Shown here: piece after piece, positions 48,616 through 56,427 of the stretch
How positions within the stretch are numbered: position 1 is the first letter of the stretch
How the letters are laid out: each line of letters begins with the position of its first letter
Assembly: GCA_001890945.1 (NCBI GenBank)
Contig: MLAX01000001.1
Span: forward strand, 186,001-250,000
Reading direction: 5' to 3'
DNA length: 64,000 bases
Source of the DNA: Alphaproteobacteria bacterium AO1-B
Lineage (GTDB): Bacteria; Pseudomonadota; Alphaproteobacteria; Rhizobiales; Stappiaceae
Program-made: the position numbers and the translations under genes
The notes under the pieces: generated by a model
The model's database searches: none
Seen by the model: the letters and a program-made list of their open reading frames with translations, nothing else
Told to the model about the DNA's origin: nothing

Positions 48616-49506
48616 ATGGCGGCAATCCTGGATACAAGCAGTCCATTCGGCACTTACCGTGCCGGATGGCTTGCCAAAGCTGCTTGGCGAGCGGCCGATG
48701 CCCATCGGCTGCCCGACTGGCTGCGCTACAAGATCCGCCATTTTGTCGCCGACCGGTTTCCTGGCCCCTATGACACAAGCGCTGAAGGTCTCACCTTCCG
48801 GATCTATCCGGGTGTCAACCGGGACGACTGGAAGATCGTTGCCAAGGACCGGTTGTCGGAAAAGGCTGAGCGCAAGATGCTGGCACAACACTTCAACAAG
48901 GACGCTGTTTTTGTCGATTTGGGTGCAAACATCGGAACTCATACGCTCTCCGCAGCAGAACTCTGCGGCCGGGTAATTGCGGTGGAAGCCAATCCAGATA
49001 TTGCAGCAAAGCTGGCCTACAATGTTGAACTGAACAAGCTCGACAATGTCTCGGTCATGTCAGTTGCCGCTGGTCCTGAAGAAGGCACGTTCGATCTGGT
49101 GATCTGCCCGTCCAATTTGAACCTGTCGACATTGTCAGAGGGCCTTGCGCCTTCGCTGAAAAAGTCTGAATGGACGACCACGTCGATCCGGGTCAGTCCG
49201 CTGGCGGTAATCCTTCAGGAGGCCGGTGTGGACCAAGTGGACGTCCTGAAACTGGATGTCGAAGGTTATGAAGATCAGGCGATCCTGCCTTATTTCCGGA
49301 CGCAGCCGCGTCACAAGTGGCCGCGCGTGGTGATGATCGAAGTCGATCACCAGCAGGAGTGGAAAGAGGATTGCCTCGCAGAAATGGCGACGATCGGATA
49401 CCGGGAAATCGGAACAACCGGTGCCAATATCATGCTGGAATTGACTGAAATGCCGGGTGAAAGCGATGAGGCTCCGGCATCCGGAATTAAGGAGCTCGCC
49501 GAATGA
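48616..49506 (+). CDS. FkbM-family methyltransferase (first of a tandem pair)
   Basis: A 296-residue SAM-dependent methyltransferase. The core has motif I FVDLGANIGTHTLSAAEL, VIAVEANPDIAAKLAYNV, and the FkbM-type ending VDVLKLDVEGYEDQAILPYF and WPRVVMIEVDH. The N-terminal segment (LDTSSPFGTY ... FPGPYDTSAEGLTFRIYPG) is shared with the next gene. Such proteins methylate sugar or other hydroxyls, but the substrate is unknown. ATG 48616 is 20 bases after sdhA with no clear ribosome-binding site; a TTG at 48607 is possible. It overlaps the next gene by 4 bases and lies inside the sdh operon. Confidence 0.86.
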   Translation: MAAILDTSSPFGTYRAGWLAKAAWRAADAHRLPDWLRYKIRHFVADRFPGPYDTSAEGLTFRIYPGVNRDDWKIVAKDRLSEKAERKMLAQHFNKDAVFVDLGANIGTHTLSAAELCGRVIAVEANPDIAAKLAYNVELNKLDNVSVMSVAAGPEEGTFDLVICPSNLNLSTLSEGLAPSLKKSEWTTTSIRVSPLAVILQEAGVDQVDVLKLDVEGYEDQAILPYFRTQPRHKWPRVVMIEVDHQQEWKEDCLAEMATIGYREIGTTGANIMLELTEMPGESDEAPASGIKELAE

Positions 49507-50348
49507 AGAGGGACGCAATGGTGCTCGACACCAGAAGCCCGTTCGGCACCTATCCGCCGATTGGCTTGGTCCGGACGGCATGGCGGCTGGCAAGTCAGGC
49601 CAGGCTGCCGAAAGGCTTGCGCAGATATGTGCGCCTGTTTCTGGGCAAAATCTTCACAGGTCCCTACGATTTGGAAGCCGATGGCCTGAAATTCCGGGTG
49701 TACCCCTCCGACAATTACGATGACCGCAAGGTTCTGATCAAAGGCCGGTTGCCTGAGGTGGAAGAACACAAGCTCATCAAACCTTTCTTGTCCGACGATG
49801 CGGTGTTTGTCGATGTCGGAGCGAATATCGGGGTCTACACGGTTTTTGCCGCCCATCATGGGGCCCGTGTGATTGCGCTGGAACCCAACGCCCATTCGGT
49901 CGACAAGCTGCAGTGTAACATTGACGCCAACGGCCTCCAGAACGTCACCATTGTGCCGACTGCCGCTGGTCCGCGCGAAGATGTGCTCGAGCTTTATTCG
50001 GAAACTTCCAATCGCGGTTTTGGCACACTCGACAAGCGGGTCACCAACGGCGAATGGGGTGGAGACTGGGCTCCCTCGACCGTGAAGATGCGTCCGCTGA
50101 CAACGATCGTTGATGAAGCGGGCGTGAAGAAAATAGACGTCTTGAAAATCGATGTGGAAGGCTTTGAAGACCGGGTTCTTCTCCCCTTCCTGCGTCACGC
50201 GGAAAAGAGCCTTTGGCCGCGCGTGATCCTGCTTGAAACGAATTGCCGGCCCTATTGGTCCGAGGATTGCCTAACGGAACTGGCAAACCGGTCCTACAAG
50301 GTCACCGGCCGAACGAACGACAACATGATCTTTGAGTTGGCCGCCTGA
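49503..50348 (+). CDS. FkbM-family methyltransferase (second of a tandem pair)
   Basis: A 281-residue paralogue of the preceding product. It shares LDTRSPFGTY, the TGPYDLEADGLKFRVYPS segment, motif I FVDVGANIGVYTVFAAHH, VIALEPNAHSVDKLQCNI, VDVLKIDVEGFEDRVLLPFL and WPRVILLETN. Its ATG overlaps the previous stop (ATGA), with GGAG 8 bases before. A second ATG at 49518, also preceded by GAGGG, would align better with the sister protein. sdhB starts 73 bases downstream, so the pair is probably carried on the sdh transcript. Confidence 0.86.
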   Translation: MKRDAMVLDTRSPFGTYPPIGLVRTAWRLASQARLPKGLRRYVRLFLGKIFTGPYDLEADGLKFRVYPSDNYDDRKVLIKGRLPEVEEHKLIKPFLSDDAVFVDVGANIGVYTVFAAHHGARVIALEPNAHSVDKLQCNIDANGLQNVTIVPTAAGPREDVLELYSETSNRGFGTLDKRVTNGEWGGDWAPSTVKMRPLTTIVDEAGVKKIDVLKIDVEGFEDRVLLPFLRHAEKSLWPRVILLETNCRPYWSEDCLTELANRSYKVTGRTNDNMIFELAA

Positions 50349-50421
50349 GCGGTGAATTCAAGAAATTGGCCCGACAGCCTTATCTGGCGCGAACTAGGGC
50401 CCAACGCGGAGCATTGAAAAG

Positions 50422-51204
50422 ATGGTTCAGCTGACGCTACCCCGGAACTCACAAGTGACGGACGGCAAGGTTTGGGACAAGCCGGAAGGGGCAACCAACC
50501 TGACCGAATACCGGATCTACCGCTGGAACCCGGATGAGGGCAAAAACCCGCGCGTGGACACCTACTTCGTCGATCGTGACGACTGCGGTCCGATGGTGCT
50601 GGATGGTCTCATCTACATCAAGAATAAGATCGACCCGACCCTGACGTTCCGCCGGTCCTGCCGCGAAGGAATTTGTGGCTCCTGCGCGATGAACATCGAC
50701 GGCACCAACACCCTGGCCTGCACCAAGGGCATGGAAGAGATCGCTGGCGACGTGGTGAAGATCTATCCGCTGCCGCACATGCCGGTGGTGAAGGATCTGG
50801 TTCCGGACATGACCCGGTTTTATGCCCAGCACCGCTCCATTGAGCCGTGGCTGAAAACGGTGACCCCGGCTCCGGAAAAGGAATGGCGCCAGTCCCATGA
50901 GGATCGTCAGAAGCTGGACGGCCTTTACGAGTGCATTCTCTGCGCCTGCTGCTCCACCTCCTGCCCGAGCTACTGGTGGAACGGCGACCGCTACCTCGGC
51001 CCGGCTATCTTGTTGCAGGCTTACCGCTGGCTGATCGACAGCCGGGACGAAGCAACCGGCGAGCGTCTCGATAACCTCGAAGACCCGTTCCGCCTCTACC
51101 GGTGCCACACCATCATGAACTGCTCCCAGGCCTGCCCGAAAGGTCTGAACCCTGCGAAAGCCATCGCCGAAATCAAGAAGATGATGGTCGAACGCCGCGT
51201 CTAA
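50422..51204 (+). CDS. sdhB: Succinate dehydrogenase iron-sulfur subunit
   Basis: A 260-residue electron-transfer subunit of complex II. The [2Fe-2S] ligands are in [16 protein letters not shown] and LACT. The [4Fe-4S] and [3Fe-4S] ligands are in [16 protein letters not shown] and [17 protein letters not shown]. The [19 protein letters not shown] terminus is typical. It lies 1.8 kb from sdhA because of the two FkbM genes. A terminator follows. Confidence 0.97.
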   Translation: MVQLTLPRNSQVTDGKVWDKPEGATNLTEYRIYRWNPDEGKNPRVDTYFVDRDDCGPMVLDGLIYIKNKIDPTLTFRRSCREGICGSCAMNIDGTNTLACTKGMEEIAGDVVKIYPLPHMPVVKDLVPDMTRFYAQHRSIEPWLKTVTPAPEKEWRQSHEDRQKLDGLYECILCACCSTSCPSYWWNGDRYLGPAILLQAYRWLIDSRDEATGERLDNLEDPFRLYRCHTIMNCSQACPKGLNPAKAIAEIKKMMVERRV

Positions 51205-51241
51205 CACTGTCGAAGCGTTTGCTTCGGGAACCGAAAAGTAG

Positions 51242-51275
51242 AAAACCGCTTCGGAGGAGTTCGGGGCGGTTTTTT
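51242..51275 (+). terminator. Intrinsic terminator of the sdh operon
   Basis: AAAACCGC (51242-51249) and GCGGTTTT (51266-51273) close a hairpin with a partly pairing 16-base loop, followed by T residues to 51275. Confidence 0.85.
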
Positions 51276-51439
51276 GTTCGGTCTGAAGGGTGCTTTTGGA
51301 TCTAATATAAAAATCAGCGATTTGCTCTCCGGCTGCGCAGTTTTCGCACACCCTGTCCGGTTTTGATCGCTTCCTGAACCGCAGATGGCTCTTAAGTTGA
51401 CGTGCCAGATCCGGACTGGCGGCGGTGTCCCGCGCATTT

Positions 51440-51455
51440 TGTGATCCTCATCACA
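51440..51455 (+). promoter_or_regulatory. CRP-type palindrome upstream of hcp
   Basis: TGTGATCCTCATCACA fits TGTGA-N6-TCACA exactly. It could equally be read as a relaxed FNR-type site (GTGAT-N4-ATCAC). It lies about 146 bases upstream of the sigma-54 promoter. The same half-sites occur upstream of gadB. Confidence 0.5.
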
Positions 51456-51493
51456 CGGCCTGTGTGCACGTTCCTGCGCGCCCTCTGGAAGAG

Positions 51494-51511
51494 TGTGCAG
51501 AAATCTGCACA
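51494..51511 (+). promoter_or_regulatory. Candidate activator site upstream of the hcp sigma-54 promoter
   Basis: TGTGCAG (51494-51500) and CTGCACA (51505-51511) form a perfect 18-base palindrome with centre about 84 bases before the -24 element. That is a suitable distance for a sigma-54 enhancer-binding activator. The regulator is not in the window. Confidence 0.5.
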
Positions 51512-51585
51512 GTTGGCAAAATCGTTAACCCCGGATCAAATCGATAATCACTATAAAACAGTGAGATAAAGAAAATTCCCGAAAC

Positions 51586-51601
51586 TGGCACACCCGTTGC
51601 A
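51586..51601 (+). promoter_or_regulatory. Sigma-54 (RpoN) promoter of hcp
   Basis: TGGCAC (51586-51591), five bases, then TTGCA (51597-51601). The invariant GG and GC are exactly 10 bases apart, matching the consensus TGGCACG-N4-TTGCA except for one position. The predicted transcript begins near 51612, giving a leader of about 80 bases to hcp. Confidence 0.8.
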
Positions 51602-51693
51602 AAGTTGTTGGCATCGGCACCGAACGGAAATCTAACGGCGCCCCAGACTTCGAAAGTTACAGACCAACCGCTTTAAGAGCAGGAGACGGAAAA

Positions 51694-52206
51694 ATGGCAA
51701 ACGTTGCATACATGACCATCAGCGGGTCCACCCAAGGTGAAATCACCTCCGATGCTACAACGGCAGACTCTATCGGCAACAATTGGCAGGAAGGCCATGA
51801 GGGTGAATCCCTGGTCTACAAGTTCGAGAGCAACGCAATTGTTCCGCGTGACCCGAACTCAGGTACCGCCATCGGCACCCGCCGCCACCAGCCGACAACC
51901 ATCATCAAGCCGTTGGACAAGGCGTCGCCGTTGATGTGGCAGGCATTGGCCACCGGTGAATCATTGGAGATCACCATCAACTTCTGGCGCACGTCGACTT
52001 CTGGCGTTCAGGAGCACTACTACACGATCAAGTACACCGATGCGGTTTTGGTTGAAGGTAAAACCATCTTGCCGGACGTCTTCGATGATGCGAACGCATC
52101 CCGCGGCGATCAGGAGCAGTGGTCCTTCACTTACCGCAAGGCGGAGTGGACACACGAAAAGGCCGGCACATCCGCTTCTGACGACTGGCGCGCTCCGGTC
52201 ACCTGA
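51694..52206 (+). CDS. hcp: Hcp-family type VI secretion tube protein (orphan)
   Basis: A 170-residue Hcp/TssD homologue. Family marks include MTISGSTQGEITSDAT, EGHEGESLVYKFES, VPRDPNSGTAIGTRRHQP, LDKASPLMWQALATGE, VQEHYYTIKYTDA and the C terminus FTYRKAEWTHEKAGTSASDDW. Hcp forms the hexameric inner tube of the type VI machine and is secreted. No other type VI gene is in the window, so this is a solitary copy whose machine must be elsewhere. GGAGACGG lies before the ATG. It is preceded by a sigma-54 promoter and followed by a strong terminator, forming a single-gene unit. Confidence 0.92.
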   Translation: MANVAYMTISGSTQGEITSDATTADSIGNNWQEGHEGESLVYKFESNAIVPRDPNSGTAIGTRRHQPTTIIKPLDKASPLMWQALATGESLEITINFWRTSTSGVQEHYYTIKYTDAVLVEGKTILPDVFDDANASRGDQEQWSFTYRKAEWTHEKAGTSASDDWRAPVT

Positions 52207-52226
52207 TCGGCCTTTGGTCTTTAACG

Positions 52227-52257
52227 AAAACCCCGGTCACTTTGGCCGGGGTTTTTG
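52227..52257 (+). terminator. Intrinsic terminator of hcp
   Basis: A 10-bp stem, AAAACCCCGG (52227-52236) and CCGGGGTTTT (52246-52255), ending in T residues. Confidence 0.92.
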
Positions 52258-52355
52258 TTTGTCTATGCTCTTAAAATACAAAGGGCGCGAGGATACCGGC
52301 CGAACCGGGATACCTGCGCCTTTTAGGATACTTCAATTGGCTTGCCCCGCTCCCC

Positions 52356-52592
52356 TTACGCGGCCGTTTGAGCATCTGATGGCATATCGATGTCCTGCGG
52401 CTCGGATTGTTCAGCCTGTTTTTGTGCCATGGCCAGGAAGGGCGCTGCGATCAACGCCAGTCCATAGGCGGCCAACGCGAACATTGCCAAGAAGGCGATC
52501 ACGGTGAAGCCAAGGCCGGCCATCACACAGCCAACCAGGACGACGATGGCGCCGGCAAAGGTGGCAGTGGTTTTTTCAAGAATGGATTTCAT
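52356..52592 (-). CDS. Small membrane protein of unknown function
   Basis: A 78-residue protein with two hydrophobic helices (about 12-33, FAGAIVVLVGCVMAGLGFTVI, and about 35-55) and a short acidic C terminus. No family recognised. GGAGA lies before ATG 52592. It lies downstream of the sensor kinase on the same strand, with 79 bases between them that contain one of the TTTACA-N4-TGTAAA palindromes. It may therefore be a target or accessory of that two-component system. Confidence 0.65.
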   Translation of the reverse strand: MKSILEKTTATFAGAIVVLVGCVMAGLGFTVIAFLAMFALAAYGLALIAAPFLAMAQKQAEQSEPQDIDMPSDAQTAA

Positions 52593-52669
52593 TTCCAGTA
52601 TCTCCAGATTGTCCTGTCGTTTCGATAAACTGGATATGGAGACCCGGTTTTACGTTCCGCTCCGCCGGG

Positions 52670-52687
52670 CTTTACATTTTTGTAAAG
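52670..52687 (-). promoter_or_regulatory. TTTACA-N4-TGTAAA palindrome, copy 1
   Basis: CTTTACA (52670-52676), TTTT, TGTAAAG (52681-52687). It overlaps the stop codon of the sensor kinase gene and lies 78 bases upstream of the small membrane protein gene. Copy 2 is upstream of the PepSY gene. Confidence 0.6.
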
Positions 52688-53979
52688 TTGAGCGAGACGC
52701 GCAGACCGGACGGCTGGACTGAAGAAAGTTCGAGTTTCGCGGTGTGCCGGTCGGCGACGGCCCGCACCAGCGCAAGGCCAAGGCCTGTGCCCTCGCTTTC
52801 CCTGGCAGCGTCCAGACGCACCATGGGTTTGATGATCTCGTCATAGAGATCGGGGTCAACGCCAGGTCCATTGTCCAATACGCCGATTTCCGAACCACGT
52901 GCGAACAAGGTGATGTCCGAACCACCATGGACCAAGGCGTTCTGAATGAGGTTCGCAAGCGCCTGGATTAGCATGCTTCTGTCTGCCAGAACGCTTCCAC
53001 CGGCTATTGCCGAATGGACAAGCGATTTGCCCGAGTCCTCAACGACCGGGCCATAAATCTCCGCGACTTCGTCAATGAGGGCGTTCAGATCGACTTGTTC
53101 AAAGCCCTCCGTGCCGTGAGCTGCCTCGATCCTGGCAACCCGCATGATGGTGTCGAAGATGCCAGAAAGTCGTTCGGCTTCTTCCAGCGCTGCGCCGCGC
53201 TCTTCGCCGTTCGGCAGGCTTTCAAGTTGGGCGCGAAGGCGGGCAAGGGGCGTGCGCAGGTCATGCGCGATACTGGCGCTGAGATTGCGGGTCTGGGCGA
53301 CAAGGCGCTCCAGCTCTTGTGCGGTTCGGTCGATTTGCCCGGCAAGATCATCGAGATCATCACTGGAGCTGGCAACGCCGATGCGCGCTTCAAGATCTCC
53401 CGTCGCCAACCGATCCAGAACCCCCGCGATCCGGGCAAGGCGCCGCTGAACAAGGAAACCGGCGCCGAGCCCGATGACGAGCACCAGGACGAGCACCACC
53501 CCGGCAGTGCTCCAAAGCGCGTTGCCCAGGAGCTCCAGGGCGTCTTCGCTGGCATCAAGCGGAACAGCGATCAGAACCGGTTCCCCTTCCTTGTCCCGTG
53601 AAATCAGGACCCGCCAGTCTTCCGCGCGCCGGAAGTCCCGTTTGAGACTAACCGTGCCGCCACCTGTGCGCACGACCTTCTCAAATTCCTTCGGCAAGTC
53701 ACCGATTTCAGAAAGCGGGCGGATGATGACGGAGAATGTATCTGTTTCGGTGTCGTCGGCTTCGACCGTCGCGGCCAAACCTTCAAGGGCCGTGTCGACA
53801 CGGTTGAGAACAGCTTCCCGGCCAAAGGTCAGTGCCAAAAGAATGGCAACCGCCATGCCGACGGCAAAAATGGCAGTTAACAGCAACGCTAGCCGCAAGG
53901 TGGAGGAGCGGAGCAGCCATCGGACGCGGCGTGTCAGCGTGGCTCTAACTGTGTCGAGTACCTTACTTGCCGAAGACAT
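52672..53979 (-). CDS. Two-component sensor histidine kinase
   Basis: A 435-residue inner-membrane kinase. TM1 is about 28-50 and TM2 about 153-175, with a periplasmic sensor of about 100 residues between. HAMP (RRLARIAGVLDRLATGDLEARIG), the dimerisation helix with the phosphorylated His in SASIAHDLRTPLARLR, and a catalytic domain follow (NLIQNALVHGG, LDNGPGVD, GTGLGLALVRAV). The last motif replaces the usual phenylalanine-rich F box with IIKPMVRLD. It overlaps the response regulator gene by 17 bases and forms one operon with it. Confidence 0.94.
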   Translation of the reverse strand: MSSASKVLDTVRATLTRRVRWLLRSSTLRLALLLTAIFAVGMAVAILLALTFGREAVLNRVDTALEGLAATVEADDTETDTFSVIIRPLSEIGDLPKEFEKVVRTGGGTVSLKRDFRRAEDWRVLISRDKEGEPVLIAVPLDASEDALELLGNALWSTAGVVLVLVLVIGLGAGFLVQRRLARIAGVLDRLATGDLEARIGVASSSDDLDDLAGQIDRTAQELERLVAQTRNLSASIAHDLRTPLARLRAQLESLPNGEERGAALEEAERLSGIFDTIMRVARIEAAHGTEGFEQVDLNALIDEVAEIYGPVVEDSGKSLVHSAIAGGSVLADRSMLIQALANLIQNALVHGGSDITLFARGSEIGVLDNGPGVDPDLYDEIIKPMVRLDAARESEGTGLGLALVRAVADRHTAKLELSSVQPSGLRVSLNFTKM

Positions 53980-54646
53980 AACCCTCGCCCCGTCTGGTGC
54001 GGATCAGCTCATCGTCAAACGGTTTGTCGATCTTGGAGCGCAGCCGGCTGATATGGGTTTCCACGACCGAAGTCGTCGGATCAAAACTCATGTCCCAGAC
54101 CTGCTCCAAAAGCATTGTGCGGGTCACGAGGCGGCCGGGGCGCCTCATGAAATATTCCAGCAGTTTGAATTCTTTGGCCATCAGGTCGATCGCCTGTCCC
54201 TGGCGTTCGCAGCGGCGGGCCAAAAGGTCCAGACTGAGATCTCCATAGCGCAGTGTGGTGGGCTCGGCAGTGCTGGTTCCGCTACTGTCCCGTCGGCGGC
54301 CAAGAGCATTCACGCGGGCCGAAAGCTCTGCAAAGGCAAAGGGTTTGGTGAGATAATCATCACCGCCCGCGTCAAAACCCTCCACCCGTGCGTCCACTTC
54401 CCCAAGGGCGGTCAGGAACAGCGCCGGGGTGGTGTCTTCGGAGGCTCGCAAAGACTTCAACACGGAGAGGCCGTCGAGACCGGACACCATCCGGTCGAGG
54501 ATCAAAACGTCATAGTCCTGACCCATGGCAGCAAGAAGCGCTTCCTTGCCATCGGTGAAATGATCGACCACGTGGCCTTCTTCGCGCAGGCCGCCCGCCA
54601 CCCACGGCCCGAGTTGCCGGTCATCTTCCAAAAGCAGTATCCGCAT
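53963..54646 (-). CDS. OmpR/PhoB-family response regulator
   Basis: A 227-residue regulator. The receiver domain has ILLLEDDRQLG, the phospho-acceptor Asp in VLILDRM (about residue 51) and the Lys in DYLTKPFAFAEL. The winged-helix domain (about 130-225) includes LMAKEFKLLEYFMRRPGRLV and VVETHISRLRSKID, then IRTRRGEGYVF. It is the cognate partner of the overlapping kinase. The repeated palindromes upstream of PepSY and the small membrane gene are candidate binding sites. Confidence 0.95.
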   Translation of the reverse strand: MRILLLEDDRQLGPWVAGGLREEGHVVDHFTDGKEALLAAMGQDYDVLILDRMVSGLDGLSVLKSLRASEDTTPALFLTALGEVDARVEGFDAGGDDYLTKPFAFAELSARVNALGRRRDSSGTSTAEPTTLRYGDLSLDLLARRCERQGQAIDLMAKEFKLLEYFMRRPGRLVTRTMLLEQVWDMSFDPTTSVVETHISRLRSKIDKPFDDELIRTRRGEGYVFGK

Positions 54647-54734
54647 TGCAAATCCTTACCGCGTTGCATGGCGTCAAAACAGGAAAAAGGCCGCCATCCC
54701 AGGCAGCCTGTTCCCTAACACGTTCTGTTACGGA

Positions 54735-55064
54735 TTACCCGGCGCGTTTGTTGTCGCCTTTCTTGTAATCATCATCGTCGTCCTGTTCGATCTCCAGGAC
54801 CGTGCCAGACGCCGCGTCGATTTCAACTTCCATTTCAACACCGTCGGCCGTGACGATTTCGATCTCAAAGATTTCTTTGCCGTCTTCGCGCTCAAATTCG
54901 GTTTCCTGAACAGTTCCCGGAACCTCTTTCAGGGCGATTTCGATGGCCTGTGCTTCGCTTATGGCAGCAGGTGATGTCGCTGTTTGTGCAGCGACCGCGC
55001 CAACCGCACCTGTGGCCAGAACCATACCTGCAACAACCGTACCTGCGATGATCTTCATGTTCAT
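54735..55064 (-). CDS. PepSY-domain periplasmic protein
   Basis: A 109-residue exported protein with a signal peptide (about 1-25, ending AVAAQ). One PepSY module follows, seen in EAQAIEIALKEVPGTV, FEIEIVTADGVEMEVEIDA and GTVLEIEQDDDDD. PepSY proteins often accompany OmpR-type two-component systems and may sense or buffer envelope stress or metal. GGAGA precedes ATG 55064; an ATG two codons later is possible. It is the first gene of the leftward operon with the response regulator 88 bases downstream. Confidence 0.88.
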   Translation of the reverse strand: MNMKIIAGTVVAGMVLATGAVGAVAAQTATSPAAISEAQAIEIALKEVPGTVQETEFEREDGKEIFEIEIVTADGVEMEVEIDAASGTVLEIEQDDDDDYKKGDNKRAG

Positions 55065-55153
55065 TACGCGTCTCCATCTTTGTGTGTGAAAGGCTCCCTG
55101 CCTTCCGATGAAACAAAGATGGGACAGCCAGTTTGCAGGCCTCTTGAGCGAAG

Positions 55154-55169
55154 TTTACATTTGTGTAAA
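55154..55169 (-). promoter_or_regulatory. TTTACA-N4-TGTAAA palindrome, copy 2
   Basis: TTTACA (55154-55159), TTTG, TGTAAA (55164-55169), about 90 bases upstream of the PepSY gene. It matches copy 1 in both half-sites and spacing, suggesting an operator for the encoded response regulator. Confidence 0.6.
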
Positions 55170-55206
55170 GCGTAGAAGATTTCGATATTTTAGAGACTTA
55201 CGCACC

Positions 55207-56184
55207 TCAGTGCCCGCTGGCTTCTTCTTTCTTGCCTTTCACCATATGCCAGGCTGGTTCGATGACCTTCGTGACGATAGGGATCAGGATAAGTCCGAGG
55301 ATCAGCCCGAAAATTCCGTCCATTGTTGCTGTTGCGAACCAACCGAGGAAACCTTCGGCAACGCCAATGGTGTGGGCGATATTGTGCGCGATGTCGTGAA
55401 TGGTGTTGTAGAGGCCTTTCACGCCGAGTTCTTTCAAGCCGTGAATCACAATGGACCCACCGACCCAGAGCATGGCTGCCGTTCCGACCGTCATAAGAAA
55501 TTTCATGACGCCGGGCATTGCTTTCACGATGCCAATACCAATTGCGCGGGTCACACCGAACCGCCCCTCGCGGGACAAGTGCAGTCCAAAGTCATCTGCC
55601 TTCACGATCAGCGCAACCGAGCCATAGACCATGACCGTGATGCCGATCGCGACCACCGCCAGTGTGGAGGCCTCCATCCAGATATTGCTGTCCGGGATTT
55701 CGGACAGCGCAATGGTCATGATTTCGGCGGACAGGATGAAGTCTGTCTTGATTGCTCCGGAGACCTTCTGTTCTTCCAGATGGGTTGGGTCCTGCACCAG
55801 GTCTTTCGGTTGGTCCGCGTCGTGATGGCCGGGAACAAAGAGGTGATAGACCTTCTCCGCCCCCTCGAAACACAAATAGGCTCCGCCGAGCATCAACAAG
55901 GGCGTGATGATGCCGGGCAAAAATGTGTTGAGCAAAAGGCCCACGGGCAGCAGGAAGATCAGCTTGTTCTTTAGCGACCCTTTGGCAATGCGCCAGACAA
56001 TCGGCAACTCGCGGGCCGGGGAAAACCCGGCAACATATTTCGGCGTCACCGCTGCATCGTCAATGACAGCCCCGGCCGCTTTGGACCCAGCCTTGGCCGC
56101 TTGACCAATCACATCATCCACGGACGCTGCGGCCACCTTGGCAATTGCTGCCACATCGTCAAGTAGGGCGAGAAGACCGCTCAT
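55207..56184 (-). CDS. DUF808-family (YedI-like) membrane protein
   Basis: A 325-residue integral membrane protein of the DUF808 family. Marks are the N terminus MSGLLALLDDVAAIAKVAAASVDDV, GVIDDAAVTPKYV-like and KNKLIFLLPVGLLLNTF segments, AGAYLCFEG-type and EGAEKVYH motifs, and FILSAEIMTIALSEIP. Function unknown. AGGAG lies 6 bases before ATG 56184; the frame extends upstream to 56226 without support. It is separated from PepSY by copy 2 of the palindrome and may have its own promoter. Confidence 0.88.
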   Translation of the reverse strand: MSGLLALLDDVAAIAKVAAASVDDVIGQAAKAGSKAAGAVIDDAAVTPKYVAGFSPARELPIVWRIAKGSLKNKLIFLLPVGLLLNTFLPGIITPLLMLGGAYLCFEGAEKVYHLFVPGHHDADQPKDLVQDPTHLEEQKVSGAIKTDFILSAEIMTIALSEIPDSNIWMEASTLAVVAIGITVMVYGSVALIVKADDFGLHLSREGRFGVTRAIGIGIVKAMPGVMKFLMTVGTAAMLWVGGSIVIHGLKELGVKGLYNTIHDIAHNIAHTIGVAEGFLGWFATATMDGIFGLILGLILIPIVTKVIEPAWHMVKGKKEEASGH

Positions 56185-56309
56185 GGCCGCTCCTGAGTTA
56201 TTCTTCCTGTCAGTTGCGTTGACCATACAGTCTTTTCACGACAGGCCAAATGCCGGATGACAAGCAATACGATGAAAGAGAAGGGTGGTGAATGATGGAG
56301 GAAATTGGG

Positions 56310-56330
56310 AGTTTATTTGCCAGATAAACT
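56310..56330 (+). promoter_or_regulatory. Inverted repeat upstream of the chemoreceptor gene
   Basis: AGTTTAT (56310-56316) and ATAAACT (56324-56330) with a 7-base spacer, about 100 bases before the chemoreceptor start. A candidate operator, with nothing else to support it. Confidence 0.35.
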
Positions 56331-56427
56331 ACTCAAAAAAAACACTAATTCGTATTTGTCAGCTTTAAGTTTGTTTAATCAAATCATGCAAAGAGGGACC
56401 ATCCGTAATTTTCTCAGGTCAGTCATT

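Noticed and set aside
53474..54718. A 414-codon plus-strand frame over the kinase/regulator genes
   Set aside because: It is a Ser/Arg-rich shadow of two well-recognised overlapping minus-strand genes.
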